The notes beneath the pieces are model-generated. The model was not told where the DNA came from. It was given only the letters and a program-made list of their open reading frames with translations, and searched no databases. Positions 23,083 to 33,625 of a DNA stretch of 64,000 bases are shown here, in pieces. The translations under genes were made by a program, and so were the position numbers. Every line of letters starts with the position of its first letter. Position 1 is the first letter of the stretch. Origin of the DNA: Pinus tabuliformis (Eukaryota; Streptophyta; Pinopsida; Pinales; Pinaceae); the NCBI GenBank assembly GCA_031772625.1, contig CM062808.1, positions 139,168,605 through 139,232,604 on the forward strand. Direction: 5' to 3'.

Positions 23083-23446
23083 TGAGCACGAATATTGCAG
23101 TAAAAATGTTGCAACTCTTGGGGCTACCAACTTTACTTTATCAACCCAGGGTTCATACAAACTTGGAGGTGACAGTGTTGTATACAAAAGTAGATGCGAT
23201 GGTTCCACTCTTTGTCACTACTAAGCTGGCGGTAGACCACTATGGTTTCTCAAACCAATCTTCTATTGATTCAGAAAAAGCTTGATTACCAATGAGGAAA
23301 AGGGAAATTTGCATTAACTGAAATATTGTCTACTGTAGTAAGGAAAGACTGAAATCAAATGCTTTAACACACCATTCATCTAACAAACTACTAAAAGGAT
23401 CTGCTTCAAAATAATGTTAAGTTAACATGTGTGTAATCCTACTATC

Positions 23447-24022
23447 CTAGGCATGCAATCTAAAATAACCAAACATTCTACTGATGTTCCTGTAAATGAA
23501 CACAATAACTCTTGCTTCCTTTTTGTCTTTTTTGTGTGAAAATGTGAATGCTAAATCCTCTTGGTGATGTGGCAGGTGGGTTAGAGATGGTGGTGGAAGG
23601 TCAGATGGCTTAGGAGCCAAGTAGGGGTCTTCTCCTATCTTCCTAGATGTTTTTTCCACAATTCGACCTCAAAACATGCCATTACAGGCCATATTACAGG
23701 ATGTCCTAATGCTTCCTATAGGATGTCCTAAAGCTCCTACAGGTTCCTCTGTATTCATACAGGATGTGTTTGAGAGAAATAGGAGTGATTTGAAAGGTGG
23801 TGTAGGGCTTAGGGAAGGTGAATGGTGGGAGAAATAAGTCAAGGGAGTGGCTAGGAATTCTTCAGAGCTCAAAACAGAGTTTGTAAGATGGTTGCATTTG
23901 CCTAACAAGCCCGGAAAGTTATTCTTATGGAATGATGAATTGGGTGAGGGACTTAATGGATTTGAATTATCATGGATGGATGAGGTTAGGTTGGGGTTGT
24001 TGGTCATGAGATCTCTCTGCAC
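23447..24022 (-). pseudogene. ORF inside LTR D, one stop
   Basis: Two blocks in one frame (24022-23669 and 23659-23447) give about 190 codons. Ser/Pro/Asn-rich, then the repeat-coded stretch GALGHPIGSIRTSC, then a Lys-rich end. No known domain. LTR A keeps only a short homologous ORF (16092-15907 region), so coding status is doubtful. Confidence 0.3.
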
Positions 24023-24729
24023 TATTGAAACTCATGCACGACATCAATCACTGGAATTTATCTATGAATCATGTCAAACAAAGAATATTTCCAATAAACT
24101 AAGAAAACAAAATTCCATCATCTAGTTGCCTATTTCATGCATGGAAAAAATTGTAGAATAATGTGAAACACTATGATATCTAATGGAAGGCTAAAGATAT
24201 CAGAAATTAAATTTGAATCCTGCTCTTGAAAACTAAAAATATGCTGGCCTAAGTAGCAGAAAACCCTAAATTCCATACGAAAACATAATTATATATTTTT
24301 GGGGCTGCATAGAAGTTCTTTCCTCAAGCCATGGTCCCTAAAGGGAGGAGTGAGGCCAAACCTTCCTATGATCAAAATTTTGATATTCCATTATCTTTCT
24401 AAGCTACTGCTAAAGAAATGCACTAGTGGAAGCAAACTAATCAAATCCACAACTACTTGCAATAAAATAATGCTAAAACCAATTCAACCATTAATCTATG
24501 AAATCAACTAAGCATACAAATAAAAGAAGAGGAGCCTTTGCTGCTAGGGTTGGGCCCTAACCCAAGAGCTTCAACCCTCTTATTCAACTTAGCGCTGGAT
24601 CAAGGAAATGATCATTCTCATTATCATATCAGAAAAATTACATAACAATGTCTTCCACAAGTCTTAAACTCGAAAATGCTTAGTGCTTGTACATAAAAAA
24701 TCGAATCCTAATGAGGCTCTAAGCCTCCT

Positions 24730-24740
24730 TATTTATACAA
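24730..24740 (-). promoter_or_regulatory. TATA box of LTR D
   Basis: The minus strand reads GTATAAATAAG about 430 bp inside the LTR start, a usual place for the U3/R boundary promoter of a long plant LTR. Confidence 0.55.
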
Positions 24741-25170
24741 CTAAAGTCTCCAACAACTTCCTTAAATCTAGGGAGGCTTGGTTCCCAAACTCTAAATGAA
24801 CTGCCGCTTTAATTGTCACTGGCTCGGCTACCTTTTGATCTTCATTACTCGGCTTCTTGCAACTCCGAGCTAGTGTGATTTGATGGAGGAATATTTGAAT
24901 GAGTTAGGATTAAATGAGGAGGATTTATTCTACAATCTGTCCTCCTTGTCTCATTTGATTTTATGACCTTAATTAGCCAAAATTGCCGTGATTTTCTCTC
25001 AAAAACCTACAATCAATGCACATTATTCCACTGGACATAACATCTTACTTTTACTCATCTCATTAAGCAAAATATAATCAAAATATCTATGGAATTATGA
25101 GAAGAGTTTATTTAAATAAGCTTGGAGGTGTATTAAGGTCCATATAGCTACCCAATGACGAGGCTCATCA

Positions 25171-25813
25171 TCACCTCTCTACTGAAAGTGTTGCTCATCC
25201 TATGAGAAACTCAATCTATATCCATGTCCTTCATTGCTCTAGTGGTCTCCCTGACATCCCATGCTTCTGTTGTAGTTTCTTCTTCCTGTGAATAGAATCC
25301 TACCTTCCTCTCTATCTCTTCCCACTACTTTCTTTATTCCTCTTTCTTCCTTCCTTCCAACATTCCTAAGAGTAGTGGTACACTGAGTCTCAAGCCAATC
25401 CAATTGACTTTGAGTCTTTGTAGAACTTGATTGTACATGGGTGTTCATTTTAGTGCCTCTCTCATTCTCTGAGGAGAATGGTATTCTCTGATTTTCAGGC
25501 TGTAGAGCAAGGTGTTCCATCTCCTTTGGTAAGATTGCATGTTGTCATCTCCTAACAGCCTAAACATGTCTTCAAAGTGTGTGACTACATTCTCTTGGGC
25601 AGCAAGGTACCTAGGTGCAAGCTTAGGATCATTTGCAATTAGGATGTGGGTACTGATGACAACCATTGGGTTAGATTGCTCATCTCTTATCATGAGGGGT
25701 TCTATCTCTTCTCTTTCCATTACCTTCTTCATCTTTGTAGCTCTTGCCTCTTGATCATGATTCATCCATGATGGTGAGGCCATCAATTACAAGTCCCCAA
25801 GTTTTGAATTTAG
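25171..25813 (-). pseudogene. C-terminal part of element D accessory gene
   Basis: Open block 25786-25445, then a stop and another block 25520-25239. It contains SWMNHDQEARATKMKKV and REEIEPLMIRDEQSNPM, matching element A at 1-110 and, more distantly, element C near 57470-57540 (EQNCLLWIRAEPQNA). This is the most conserved C-terminal signature of the accessory family. It ends shortly before the LTR. Confidence 0.7.
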
Positions 25814-25818
25814 GTCCC
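25814..25818. repeat. Target site duplication of element B, left copy (GTCCC)
   Basis: GTCCC directly precedes the TGTTGAAGCC LTR end; the identical 5-mer follows the other LTR at 38237-38241. Five bases is the normal Ty3 integrase stagger. Confidence 0.9.
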
Positions 25819-26745
25819 TGTTGAAGCCCCGAAAATCGGGTCTACAACAAGGGGGATACCCACCCGGTCCGGACCTTGGTTGGCAGCTCCTTTTCCGTTT
25901 GGTATGGTGGGTCCGACTGGGGATATGGGACTAGTTTCCCAATTTATGTGTGTGTGTGAGATTGATTGATATTCCTGGTTTTAAACGTTCCTAATTAAGA
26001 TGCTTTAATTCTAATTCTAATCTAATGACATGCAATTGTATTCTAAAAAGCAAGAACATCTAAATCTACACTAACCTGGGGTATAATGTCTTTGTTATGC
26101 GATCTAAAATGATTTCAAATAACAATCGGTAATAAATATCATTCAATTGTTATGAGAAAAGAATTCAATATAGATGAACCACTTCGTATAAAAAGTTAGA
26201 CAAAACAGTTGTGAAAAACATATCGCATAATAAGCTATTCATACATTAAGCATAAATAAATAGCTATCACCGTACAAAAGTGCCAAATGATAACTCAGGC
26301 ATTCAAGCATTAATATATAAACAATTGAACTTGAATATCACTTTAACACAGAAGATAGAAACAGTTAAGAGATAGAAGTACCATTTATAACTAGTTCTAC
26401 TCATGAGCTTCAAGCGATAACGATTTATCTCTTCTTAATCCAACATCCACTAAGAGTACAGAAGTGCAACATCAGTAGCAGATATTAAATGCAAAAATCA
26501 ATAAATCATGTTCCATTCATTCATCAAAACCTCCTCGGAGGGTGCAAAAGTGCATGTTCTGAGGACAAGTTTTTGATAAATTTATGGACCCTTCTCTAAA
26601 TGCATGAGAAGGGTTTAAATACTACTAACTACATCTAAAAATAACTTATTACAAAAATTTAGGATACGGTTTAAATGACCGTCCTTTCTCTAGACAAAAA
26701 TAAAGCAAAACTATTTCTAAAATTAAATCTAAAACTAACATCTAA

Positions 26746-27834
26746 TTATTCCTGTATTTGCTCCTTCACATCGCAAGCATTCAACATTTGTTTGAGAAGA
26801 GTTGGTTGGCCAACTTCAGCCTTTAATTGCCCTGTGAAAATGGAATCTGCTAGAGCTGGTGCCATCTTTTCGCCAGAATTGATGATTCTTTTGAGAGTCA
26901 TACACTGGCTATGTGGTTTCACTAAGTAAGCCCAGTAAGAATCCCAATTCAACTTAGTTAATCTTCTAATCGATTATGCCTTTTCTTGAGCCTTCTGTCT
27001 CCAGTCTGCTTGTAGCTGTTGTACCTTTGGCAGATTTCTTTTGAAAATATTTACAACAATTACCATCGTTTTTTGGGATTTAGATTTCATTTTTTTTACT
27101 TCTACCGTTTTTTCTTACAATTTTTTGAGCTTCTAGGAGATTGAACAATTAGAGACTTTCCTCTTCAAGAATTTTTGCCTGGCAATGCGCGATTAACGCT
27201 AAGCGCGCATCAGAAACTGCCTCCATTTCTCGATCCAGGCTTCCTTGGTGCGTTTTTTTCCTCTTGTGTGCTTTCTTTTAGCGGATGTAAAGCTGAAATT
27301 TTGTGAAGATAATGATCCCGTGAGCTCTTGACCCTGAGTCTTAAACTGTCTATTTTTAATGTCAACGTTGTCCAGTACCCATTTAATCATGTCCGTGTAG
27401 GGGAGAATTTTGGGTCTTGCTACGATCCGGTGCAAGAATGAACAAGCTAAATCTGCAACTGATGCTTCAGAAGACCTCGATGAGCCTGCAGTAGCCGTAA
27501 ACTCCATTACCTTAGGATTCTCTTCCTCAAGTAGATTATACATGCCTTCCCAAGTGGAAATACCCACGTCTCTGTTGCATGCGGTGTCTGTGTACAAGGG
27601 CGCCATTTCTTTATCTTCAGACATTGGAGCCTTGCCTTTCTTCCCCTTAATTTCCTGTATGCTGCTTTGTATAACTTTTTGTTCTTCTTTCCTATAGTTT
27701 ACAAGTGAGGTGAGAGTAATGATAAGGAACAGTGACGAGAAAACTTTAAATGCCGAAAACATGCAAAAGTATACCACCTTATGTGAACTGGCTCTTCGAT
27801 AAACACAAAACCATATTTCATTAACAACTGGCAA
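26746..27834 (-). pseudogene. Long ORF inside the 3' LTR of element B
   Basis: One frame spans 27834-26746, about 360 codons. The first 211 codons (27834-27199) are uninterrupted, and the block at 26952-26746 is open again. Stops fall between (after FLMRA and at three more places). The central part reads STWEGMYNLLEEENPKVMEF and a basic KRKHTRGKKRTKEAWIEKW; the end reads PTLLKQMLNACDVKEQIQE. A hydrophobic stretch near codon 20-45 could be an unspliced intron, since it starts AAGGTGGTATAC and ends TATAG before GAAAGAAGAA. No family recognised. The upper LTR carries the same frame with more stops. Confidence 0.5.
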
Positions 27835-27908
27835 CTACTTCATTAATTAGCATTAAAGCGCATAACCAGTCTCGTTTTATGGAAAATGTTTTTCTTGAAT
27901 AATGAGCC

Positions 27909-28230
27909 CGAAAATCTGCGATAGAGCGATTTTACGATTTGCTTCGCAATATCACAGATCGTTGTATCGCATTATCGCAAGATCGCAATATCGCAAGATC
28001 ATTCTGTTATTATATCGTAAGATTGCTTTGCCGCTCTGTCGCAATATCGCATAATCGTAGTATGTGCCCATTTTGTGTTAATGTGTTTCCTGCGAGGTGC
28101 GATTTTGTGATATGCACTATCACATATCGGCGTTTTCTGCGGTTTCTCCAACGTAAGTGCGTTTGAAGGCATGCGATGCGATATTTGTTTATCCTTATGC
28201 AATTTTGCATCGCAATCTCGCGATCTTAGA
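27909..28230. repeat. ATCGCA/TGCGAT-rich array in LTR B
   Basis: More than a dozen copies of TATCGCA, ATCGCAA, TGCGATA or close variants, unevenly spaced, in about 320 bp. The copy in the other LTR (37670-37985) differs by several indels in repeat number, as expected of a slippage-prone array. It sits just upstream (minus strand) of the TATA-like site and ORF. Confidence 0.65.
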
Positions 28231-28490
28231 GTTTAGCTTGTAGGGAAGCATCCTATTATATTTTTCTGCGATGTGATATTCTTTAAGGAGTGATTTTATC
28301 TTTCCTCATCACGAAACTTAATATTTTTTAGATTTTGCAAGGGTATTTTCTTAAGTTTATGATGGTAAGTTTTATTAAAAAGGAAACACAATCACTAGTT
28401 CATTTTTTTAAATTTTTGACTAAGGGTCCCCACTTATTTAGTATTAGTAATAACACTAAATAAGAAGGGGGGTTGTTGGTGGCCACAACA

Positions 28491-29551
28491 ATTGGCGATT
28501 CACTTGGAAGAACCAGTTATCTCTGTCTTTCTTTTGAATTTTCTAAACTTCCAAAACAGAAAATTTTCCAGAAAGTTAAACTTTATTATAGAAAGATAAA
28601 GTACATTATGCTTTAACCTGTCCTATTTTTCATCTATTTTCAACTTTGATTATTTGCTTCCTCAAGCTAGTCCTTGTATCTACATCAGTCATTACTTGTT
28701 TTATAAAGATAAAACAAATCCTTCTCTGTAAACGAGTTTTAAATATGCTCATTTGTCGTAGGTAGAGCCTCTGCTGCCAACAGGCGTTCATAGCCTCGAT
28801 AGGGTTACCTGTTACCCAGCAATGATCCTGTATCCTACTTAGAGAAACATACAATTTTCAAAGAAGAATCCATATCCACACTTATTGCTTTGATTTTCTT
28901 TTACTCTTAAAGAGCAATGTCTTGGTTTGATAGCCAATTTATGACACAGTCATTCACTTGATTTATAACTTTGCTGAACAAGCTGGCTCGTGATGAGACC
29001 CCTTGCCTTTTGATTGCAACAATCTTGAGTCATTGCCCTGTTGTGGTATGCAGTATTGGCAAAGTCAGCAAGTTATAATATCTGTGATTATGATAAGCCA
29101 GCTCGTGATGAGACCTCTCACTCTTTAAGATAAAGTGTATCCTTGGATTGTTTCTCTGAAAGTTGTAATTTCCTTAGTAGGGAGGAAGTCATTGTTTCCT
29201 TAAGATAGCTCTGGATGAAAATAGTAGAGTTATTTGAAAAGAGATGTTCTACAGAGAATCTTTGTTTTGTTGTTGATACCTTTCATTGCACTAATATAAA
29301 ACAATTTTTCACTAAAGGTTGTTTTCATCAAATTTTTCAAAGTTGAAACTAGTATCATTTCTAGGCTAGAGTCTTTAACTGTATCTTTCAATAATAAAGA
29401 TCAATTTTCCAAAAGATTTGCTATTTATACAAGCGAAAAATCAAAATCTAAAAGAGAATTGGTATCTTTTTCGTAAATTCCTAATGTAACCATTCACAAC
29501 TCGTTTTATTATAAAAATAAAAGCTAATTTACAAAATAGAAGAATAATCTT
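28491..29551 (-). other. Element B region between pol and 3' LTR, no gene seen
   Basis: AT-rich, with only short ORFs. A purine-rich stretch on the minus strand (AAAAGAAAGACAGAGATAA, near 28530) could be a displaced polypurine tract. Nothing else recognised. Confidence 0.5.
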
Positions 29552-30730
29552 CTAAGGAAAATATTTCTTGAGGATCTGTCCGTTAACAGGTAAAGAATCT
29601 CTTTTCCTCGTTAAATCCTGCAACATAAAAGTGGACAGACCTATGACTTCTATGATTTGGAAAGGGCCAAGCCACATTCGTTGAAATTTTGTATGTTTCC
29701 CTTTTTCCTCATGGGCCTTGTCCCATTTTAAAACTAGATCTCCCATCTAAAAATCTTTTCTGGTCATCATGTTTGAATCAAAAGAGGATTTTACTAATGT
29801 TTGATGATGAGCGTGATTTCTTTTGGCCTGTTCTCGTTGTTCTTCTAACTTAATTATTTCCATTTTCCTTAGTTGTAAGGAGGAAGTTGGTACTTCATCA
29901 ATATATTGAACTAAAGATAGAGAGGGAATTGCTAAACGAGTCGGAAGAACTACTTCTTTCCCATAAACTAAATTGAATGGCGAAGTGCCGATGGAGGCTT
30001 TTTGCGTTATTCGATCTGCCCATAAAGCATATATTAAAGACTTATGCCAATTTTTATGATTTTGGTCAACTGTTCGTTTGATAATCCTGATTAGGTTTTT
30101 ATTTGTAGATTCAGCTAACCCATTCCCCTGTGGGTAATAATTGGCAGAATATTTAAGTTTGAAACCTCTTTTGAGTGCAAATTCAGTCATTGCATTTCTA
30201 GAAAAGTATGATGCATTATCAAACATTAAAGCGGAAGGCAACCCAAACCTGGTGATTATAAATTGATCTATGAACTCAATGATATGTTCAGCATTAGTCG
30301 TCTTGAGTGGAATTGCTTCTACCCATTTAGTAAAGTAATCTGTTGCTGTAAGGATATATCTATGCTGTTTAGAAGAGTGAGGAACGATCTCACCTATTAT
30401 GTCCAATCCCCACTGATCAAAAGGTTGCTCAATGTTGACTGGTTGTAGTGGCAAGGATGGTTTCTTTTGTCTTCCAGCAGCGGTTTGGAAGACTTGACAC
30501 ATCCTCACGTAATTGTGAGAGTCTTTGAATAATGTGGGCCAGTAATAGCCTGTGCGTAAGATTTTATGTGCAGTATCATCTCCAGCATAATGTCCGCCTA
30601 CTGGCCAATCGTGGAGTTCCTGCAAAACTTTTTTAGCTTCAGATTCCTCGAGACATCTAAGGAGAACAAAATCATAATTTATTCTAAAAAGAACATCGTT
30701 CAGGAGCTGATATTGTTTGGCTTTCATCCT
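29552..30730 (-). pseudogene. Element B integrase
   Basis: Last part of the long open block 31597-29747 plus 29746-29552 after a stop. The zinc-binding region has HDWPVGGHYAG but reads MCQVFQT where CxxC is expected, so the second Cys is lost. The core keeps GLDIIGEI (Asp), LMFDNASYFSR (Asp) and PQGNGLAESTNK (Glu). The C-terminal part has KWDKAHEEKGKHTKFQ and a WLGPFQIIEV motif. The DDE triad is intact, but the zinc site and the stop make activity unlikely. Confidence 0.85.
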
Positions 30731-32515
30731 TAGAGCTCTTTTCTTGGTATGATCAAGGTGTGAAGGAGCATATCCATTCTTTAGATAATAAATGATATCG
30801 GCATATAATGACTCATTATCATTTAGGTTGACCTCGTACATTTGTATGTCTACAGATGGAATTTTAGATATCAACGATGCTCCAGCTAGCATTTTGCAAA
30901 AGCCTTGACCTTTTACAATACTTGCTGGTTTGATTTCTACATCATATTCTTGTAAGGCAGTAACCCAATTGGCTCTTTTCTCACCTACCTCTTTTTGTAC
31001 TAAAATATTTCTTACCGCTGAAAATGATACAATGATTTTTGTATGAGTTTTGAGTAGAAAGGGTCTGAAATATTTTATTGCTTTGAAAACAGCATAAGCT
31101 TGTTTCTCCACATCTGAATAATTTAATTCAGCCCCCTGTAAATTTGAATTGAAAAAAGCAATCGGGGCTTCTGCCTTATCTTGATTTGCTTGAGTAAGTA
31201 TCGCCGCGTATGATCTATCAGAGGCAAATGTATATAAAATAAAAGGCTCTGAAAAATTTGGAGTTGCTAAAGATGGAGCATTCACAATTGCTTGTTTGAT
31301 TAGATTGAATGCCTCATATTCGTCTTGGCCCCATTTGAAGTTTGAGTTCTTCTTTATCATTGCTTGTAAAGGAGACACAATTCTTGAAAAATCTGGAACA
31401 AATCTCTTTACAAAGTTGATTTGACCAAGGAAATATTGCATGGCTTTTTTGTTGTGAGGTAGGGATATTTCGGAGATTTCTTTGATTCTGTCAGGGTCAA
31501 TGTGAATTCCAGATTTTGACACTATGAATCCTAGAAGTTTTCCTTCACTTAATGCGAAAAAGGACTTTTTCGGGTTAAGTGAAATTCCATACCTCAAACA
31601 ATGTTGAAATATTTGTTTTAAATCTTTGCTTCATTTCTTGGAATAGACAGTTATATCATCCAAATAGATTACCACAGATTTATTAACTAAACCTTTGAAT
31701 GCGATGTCCATGGCTCTCTGAAAGGTGGCACCAGCATTAATCAGGCCAAAAGGCATTTTTTGATATGCATAGGTGCCCCATTTGGTTCTGAAGGTGGTTT
31801 TTAATTGATCATTAGGATGTACCAACACTTGATTGTATCCTGAGAATCCATCTAAAAAGGACATTAATTCTGACCCAGCGACTGCCTGCAAAATTTGTTC
31901 CATAGGAGGCAAAGGAAAATTATCCTTTTGGCAGGCTTTATTAAGGTTTCGAAAGTCAATACAGATTCTAATATCTCCGTTTTTCTTTCTAACGGGAACC
32001 ATATTGGAGACCCATTTGGAATGTCGAACGAGAAAGATTATTTTGGCTTTCAATAACTTGTTGAGTTCAGATTTGATCTGGTTTTCTAGATTGGGATGGA
32101 TTTTTCTCAACTTCTGTTGGACTGGTTTTTCATCGTCTATCATTGGAATAGTATGTTGGATGATGGAAGTGTCATATGTTTTAAGTTCATCATAGTTCCA
32201 AGCAAAAACATTTTTGTATTGTCTCAAAAGACGAATATATGCTAATTTTTCTTCAGGAGCTAGGCTTAAGCCTAGATTGATGTTTTGTGGTTTGGTATCG
32301 GTTCCTAGATTTATTAATTCGTAGTTCAAAGTTGAACTTTGGAGTTTCGAATTGGTAGATCTTTTAAATCGATCTTTCAAATCATAAAGGTCTTCTAACT
32401 TGACTACCGATTTAGGTATAACATTGTTAGTGCTATCTTGTTGCAATTGTCGGTCATGTTGGTCTTCGTCAATTATTTTATTAGTGTAGGATCCTTCAGA
32501 TGTGAGAAAAATCAC
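30731..32515 (-). pseudogene. Element B reverse transcriptase and degenerate Ty3 RNase H
   Basis: RT (32515 to about 31500): KWVSNMVPVRKKNGDIRICI, FLDGFSGYNQVLVHP, KMPFGLINAGATFQRAM and VIYLDDITVYSKK, catalytic Asp pair intact. A TGA at 31631-31633 lies in frame where relatives have a basic residue; the same frame continues with ISLNPKKSFF. The RNase H fold (about 31330-30990) reads FILYTFASDRSYAAIL, IIVSFSAVRNIL and GFCKMLAGA where active enzymes have TDASD, TDH and ADALSR. Three of four acidic residues are therefore gone; only VEK keeps its Glu. This matches the inactive tether RNase H of Tat elements. Confidence 0.85.
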
Positions 32516-32629
32516 GATGTTAGGATCGTCGTTGAAAATTCTCCAATTTGTAATGTTATCAGGAATAGAAGGTCTAAAGATTAATTCTATTGAGAATCTA
32601 TCAGGGCTAAAATCTTCTAAAGGGATAAG

Positions 32630-33015
32630 TTTGGAAGCTACGTTAGCTAAGAGGTCTGCACTTGCATTCTGGAGTCTAGGAATTGGTGAAATATTAAATG
32701 CTATAAAGTGTTCAGTCAGATCTTGAACTAAAGATTGGTAATGTTTTAAATGAGCTGATAAACAATGTATAGTATTACATACCTATTTGATTACAATTTC
32801 AGAATCTCCAAAAACTTGAAGGTATTTGACATCTAATCTGATTGCTTTGTACAACCCTTGGACTAAAGCCTCATATTCTGCGGTATTTTTGGTGCAATCA
32901 AATTCGAGTTTGCAAGTTAACATAGTTTTATCTTCTTCTGGACTAACTAGCATGCATCATGCTCCTCCTCCTTCGTTAGATTTAGAACCATCAAAAAATA
33001 ATTTCCAAAATAAAG
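32630..33015 (-). pseudogene. Archaeal-type RNase H of element B, upstream of RT
   Basis: The minus-strand frame shared with RT reads WKLFFDGSKSNEGGG (first Asp), NTAEYEALVQGLYKAI (Glu), VFGDSEIVIK (Asp) and ASADLLANVAS (Asp), i.e. the D-E-D-D set of an RNase HI of the archaeal/plant Tat type. Two stops interrupt it (TGA near 32944, TAG near 32784). The domain lies between protease and RT with no frameshift on the RT side. In the Tat/Ogre elements I know of, this domain follows the Ty3 RNase H and precedes integrase. Confidence 0.8.
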
Positions 33016-33238
33016 ATTTATTTACAGGACTATCTAAAAAATTAATACATTTAGAACTATCTATTTGAGAAAAAATTTCGACTTGGGATAAAATAGAATG
33101 TTCTAAATAAGGTGACGTATGAGCATTAAAATTCCCTAGGAAAGAATCTACTAAGTAATTGCCAATAATACTATTGTTATATGCTACCGGTTCATTTTCC
33201 CCCTCTAGCTCCGTTACTATGTATTTCTGATGTCTTTC

Positions 33239-33625
33239 TCATTCAACTTTTATTTGATTGGGTTTACCATTAAAAGGGAGCCACATGTGTGACCAGTCAG
33301 TTGCGAAGTATCCATGAAGTTTTTCTGACCAATCTCTGCTAAGAATTAAGCCATAAAATTTTGGAATATCAGCAACTAAAATGTCGATAACTTGACATAC
33401 CTTTGGGTTGGATGACAGCCTTATGGTAACCTGATTCAATTCTCCAATCACTTCGACTTGCTATCGATCTAGCTGGACTATGCACACAACAAACTTTTGC
33501 AGTTGAATGCTCAATTTTTTACATATTGATTTTGGTAAAATATTCGATGAAGCTCCCGAATCCACTAAGCAATTATGCACATTTTTATTAAAAATTTCAT
33601 AAGTAAGAAGAAAGGGGGAGTATGA
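33239..33625 (-). pseudogene. Element B aspartic protease
   Basis: A one-base shift near 33625 in a C/T run moves the frame out of gag into pol. The pol frame then reads NVHNCLVDSGASSN (DSGA active site at 33551-33562). After a stop near 33466 come QVTIRLSSNPK and KFYGLILSRDWSEKLHGY, the usual closing motif. It would cleave the polyprotein. Confidence 0.8.

Larger units (their letters stand above)
23083..25170 (-). repeat. 3' LTR of element D
   Basis: 2,088 bp, TGATGAGCC start on the minus strand after the PPT-like CAGTAGAGAGGTGA (25171-25184), ending GTGCTCA at 23083. Same family as LTR A. It contains a minus-strand TATA box (24730-24740) and an interrupted ORF (24022-23447). A cluster of palindromic CCTATAGGATG words at 23695-23765 lies inside that ORF and encodes VGALGHPIGSIRTSC. 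Confidence 0.8.
25819..28490 (-). repeat. 3' LTR of element B
   Basis: 2,672 bp. On the minus strand it starts TGTTGTGGCCACC and ends GGCTTCAACA. It contains, in transcription order, an ATCGCA-rich array (28230-27909), a TATA-like CCATAAAACG (near 27875) and the LTR ORF (27834-26746). A typical polypurine tract is not evident next to it; the sequence before the LTR is CAAGTGAATCGCCAAT. Confidence 0.9.

Noticed and set aside
27750-27800. Transmembrane segment of the LTR B ORF product
   Set aside because: The hydrophobic stretch coincides with a GT-AG interval ending in a pyrimidine-rich acceptor, so it is at least as likely to be an intron. Not claimed as a membrane domain.
27915-28230. Centromeric or telomeric satellite
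   Set aside because: No regular period and no TTTAGGG. Confined to two LTRs of one element.
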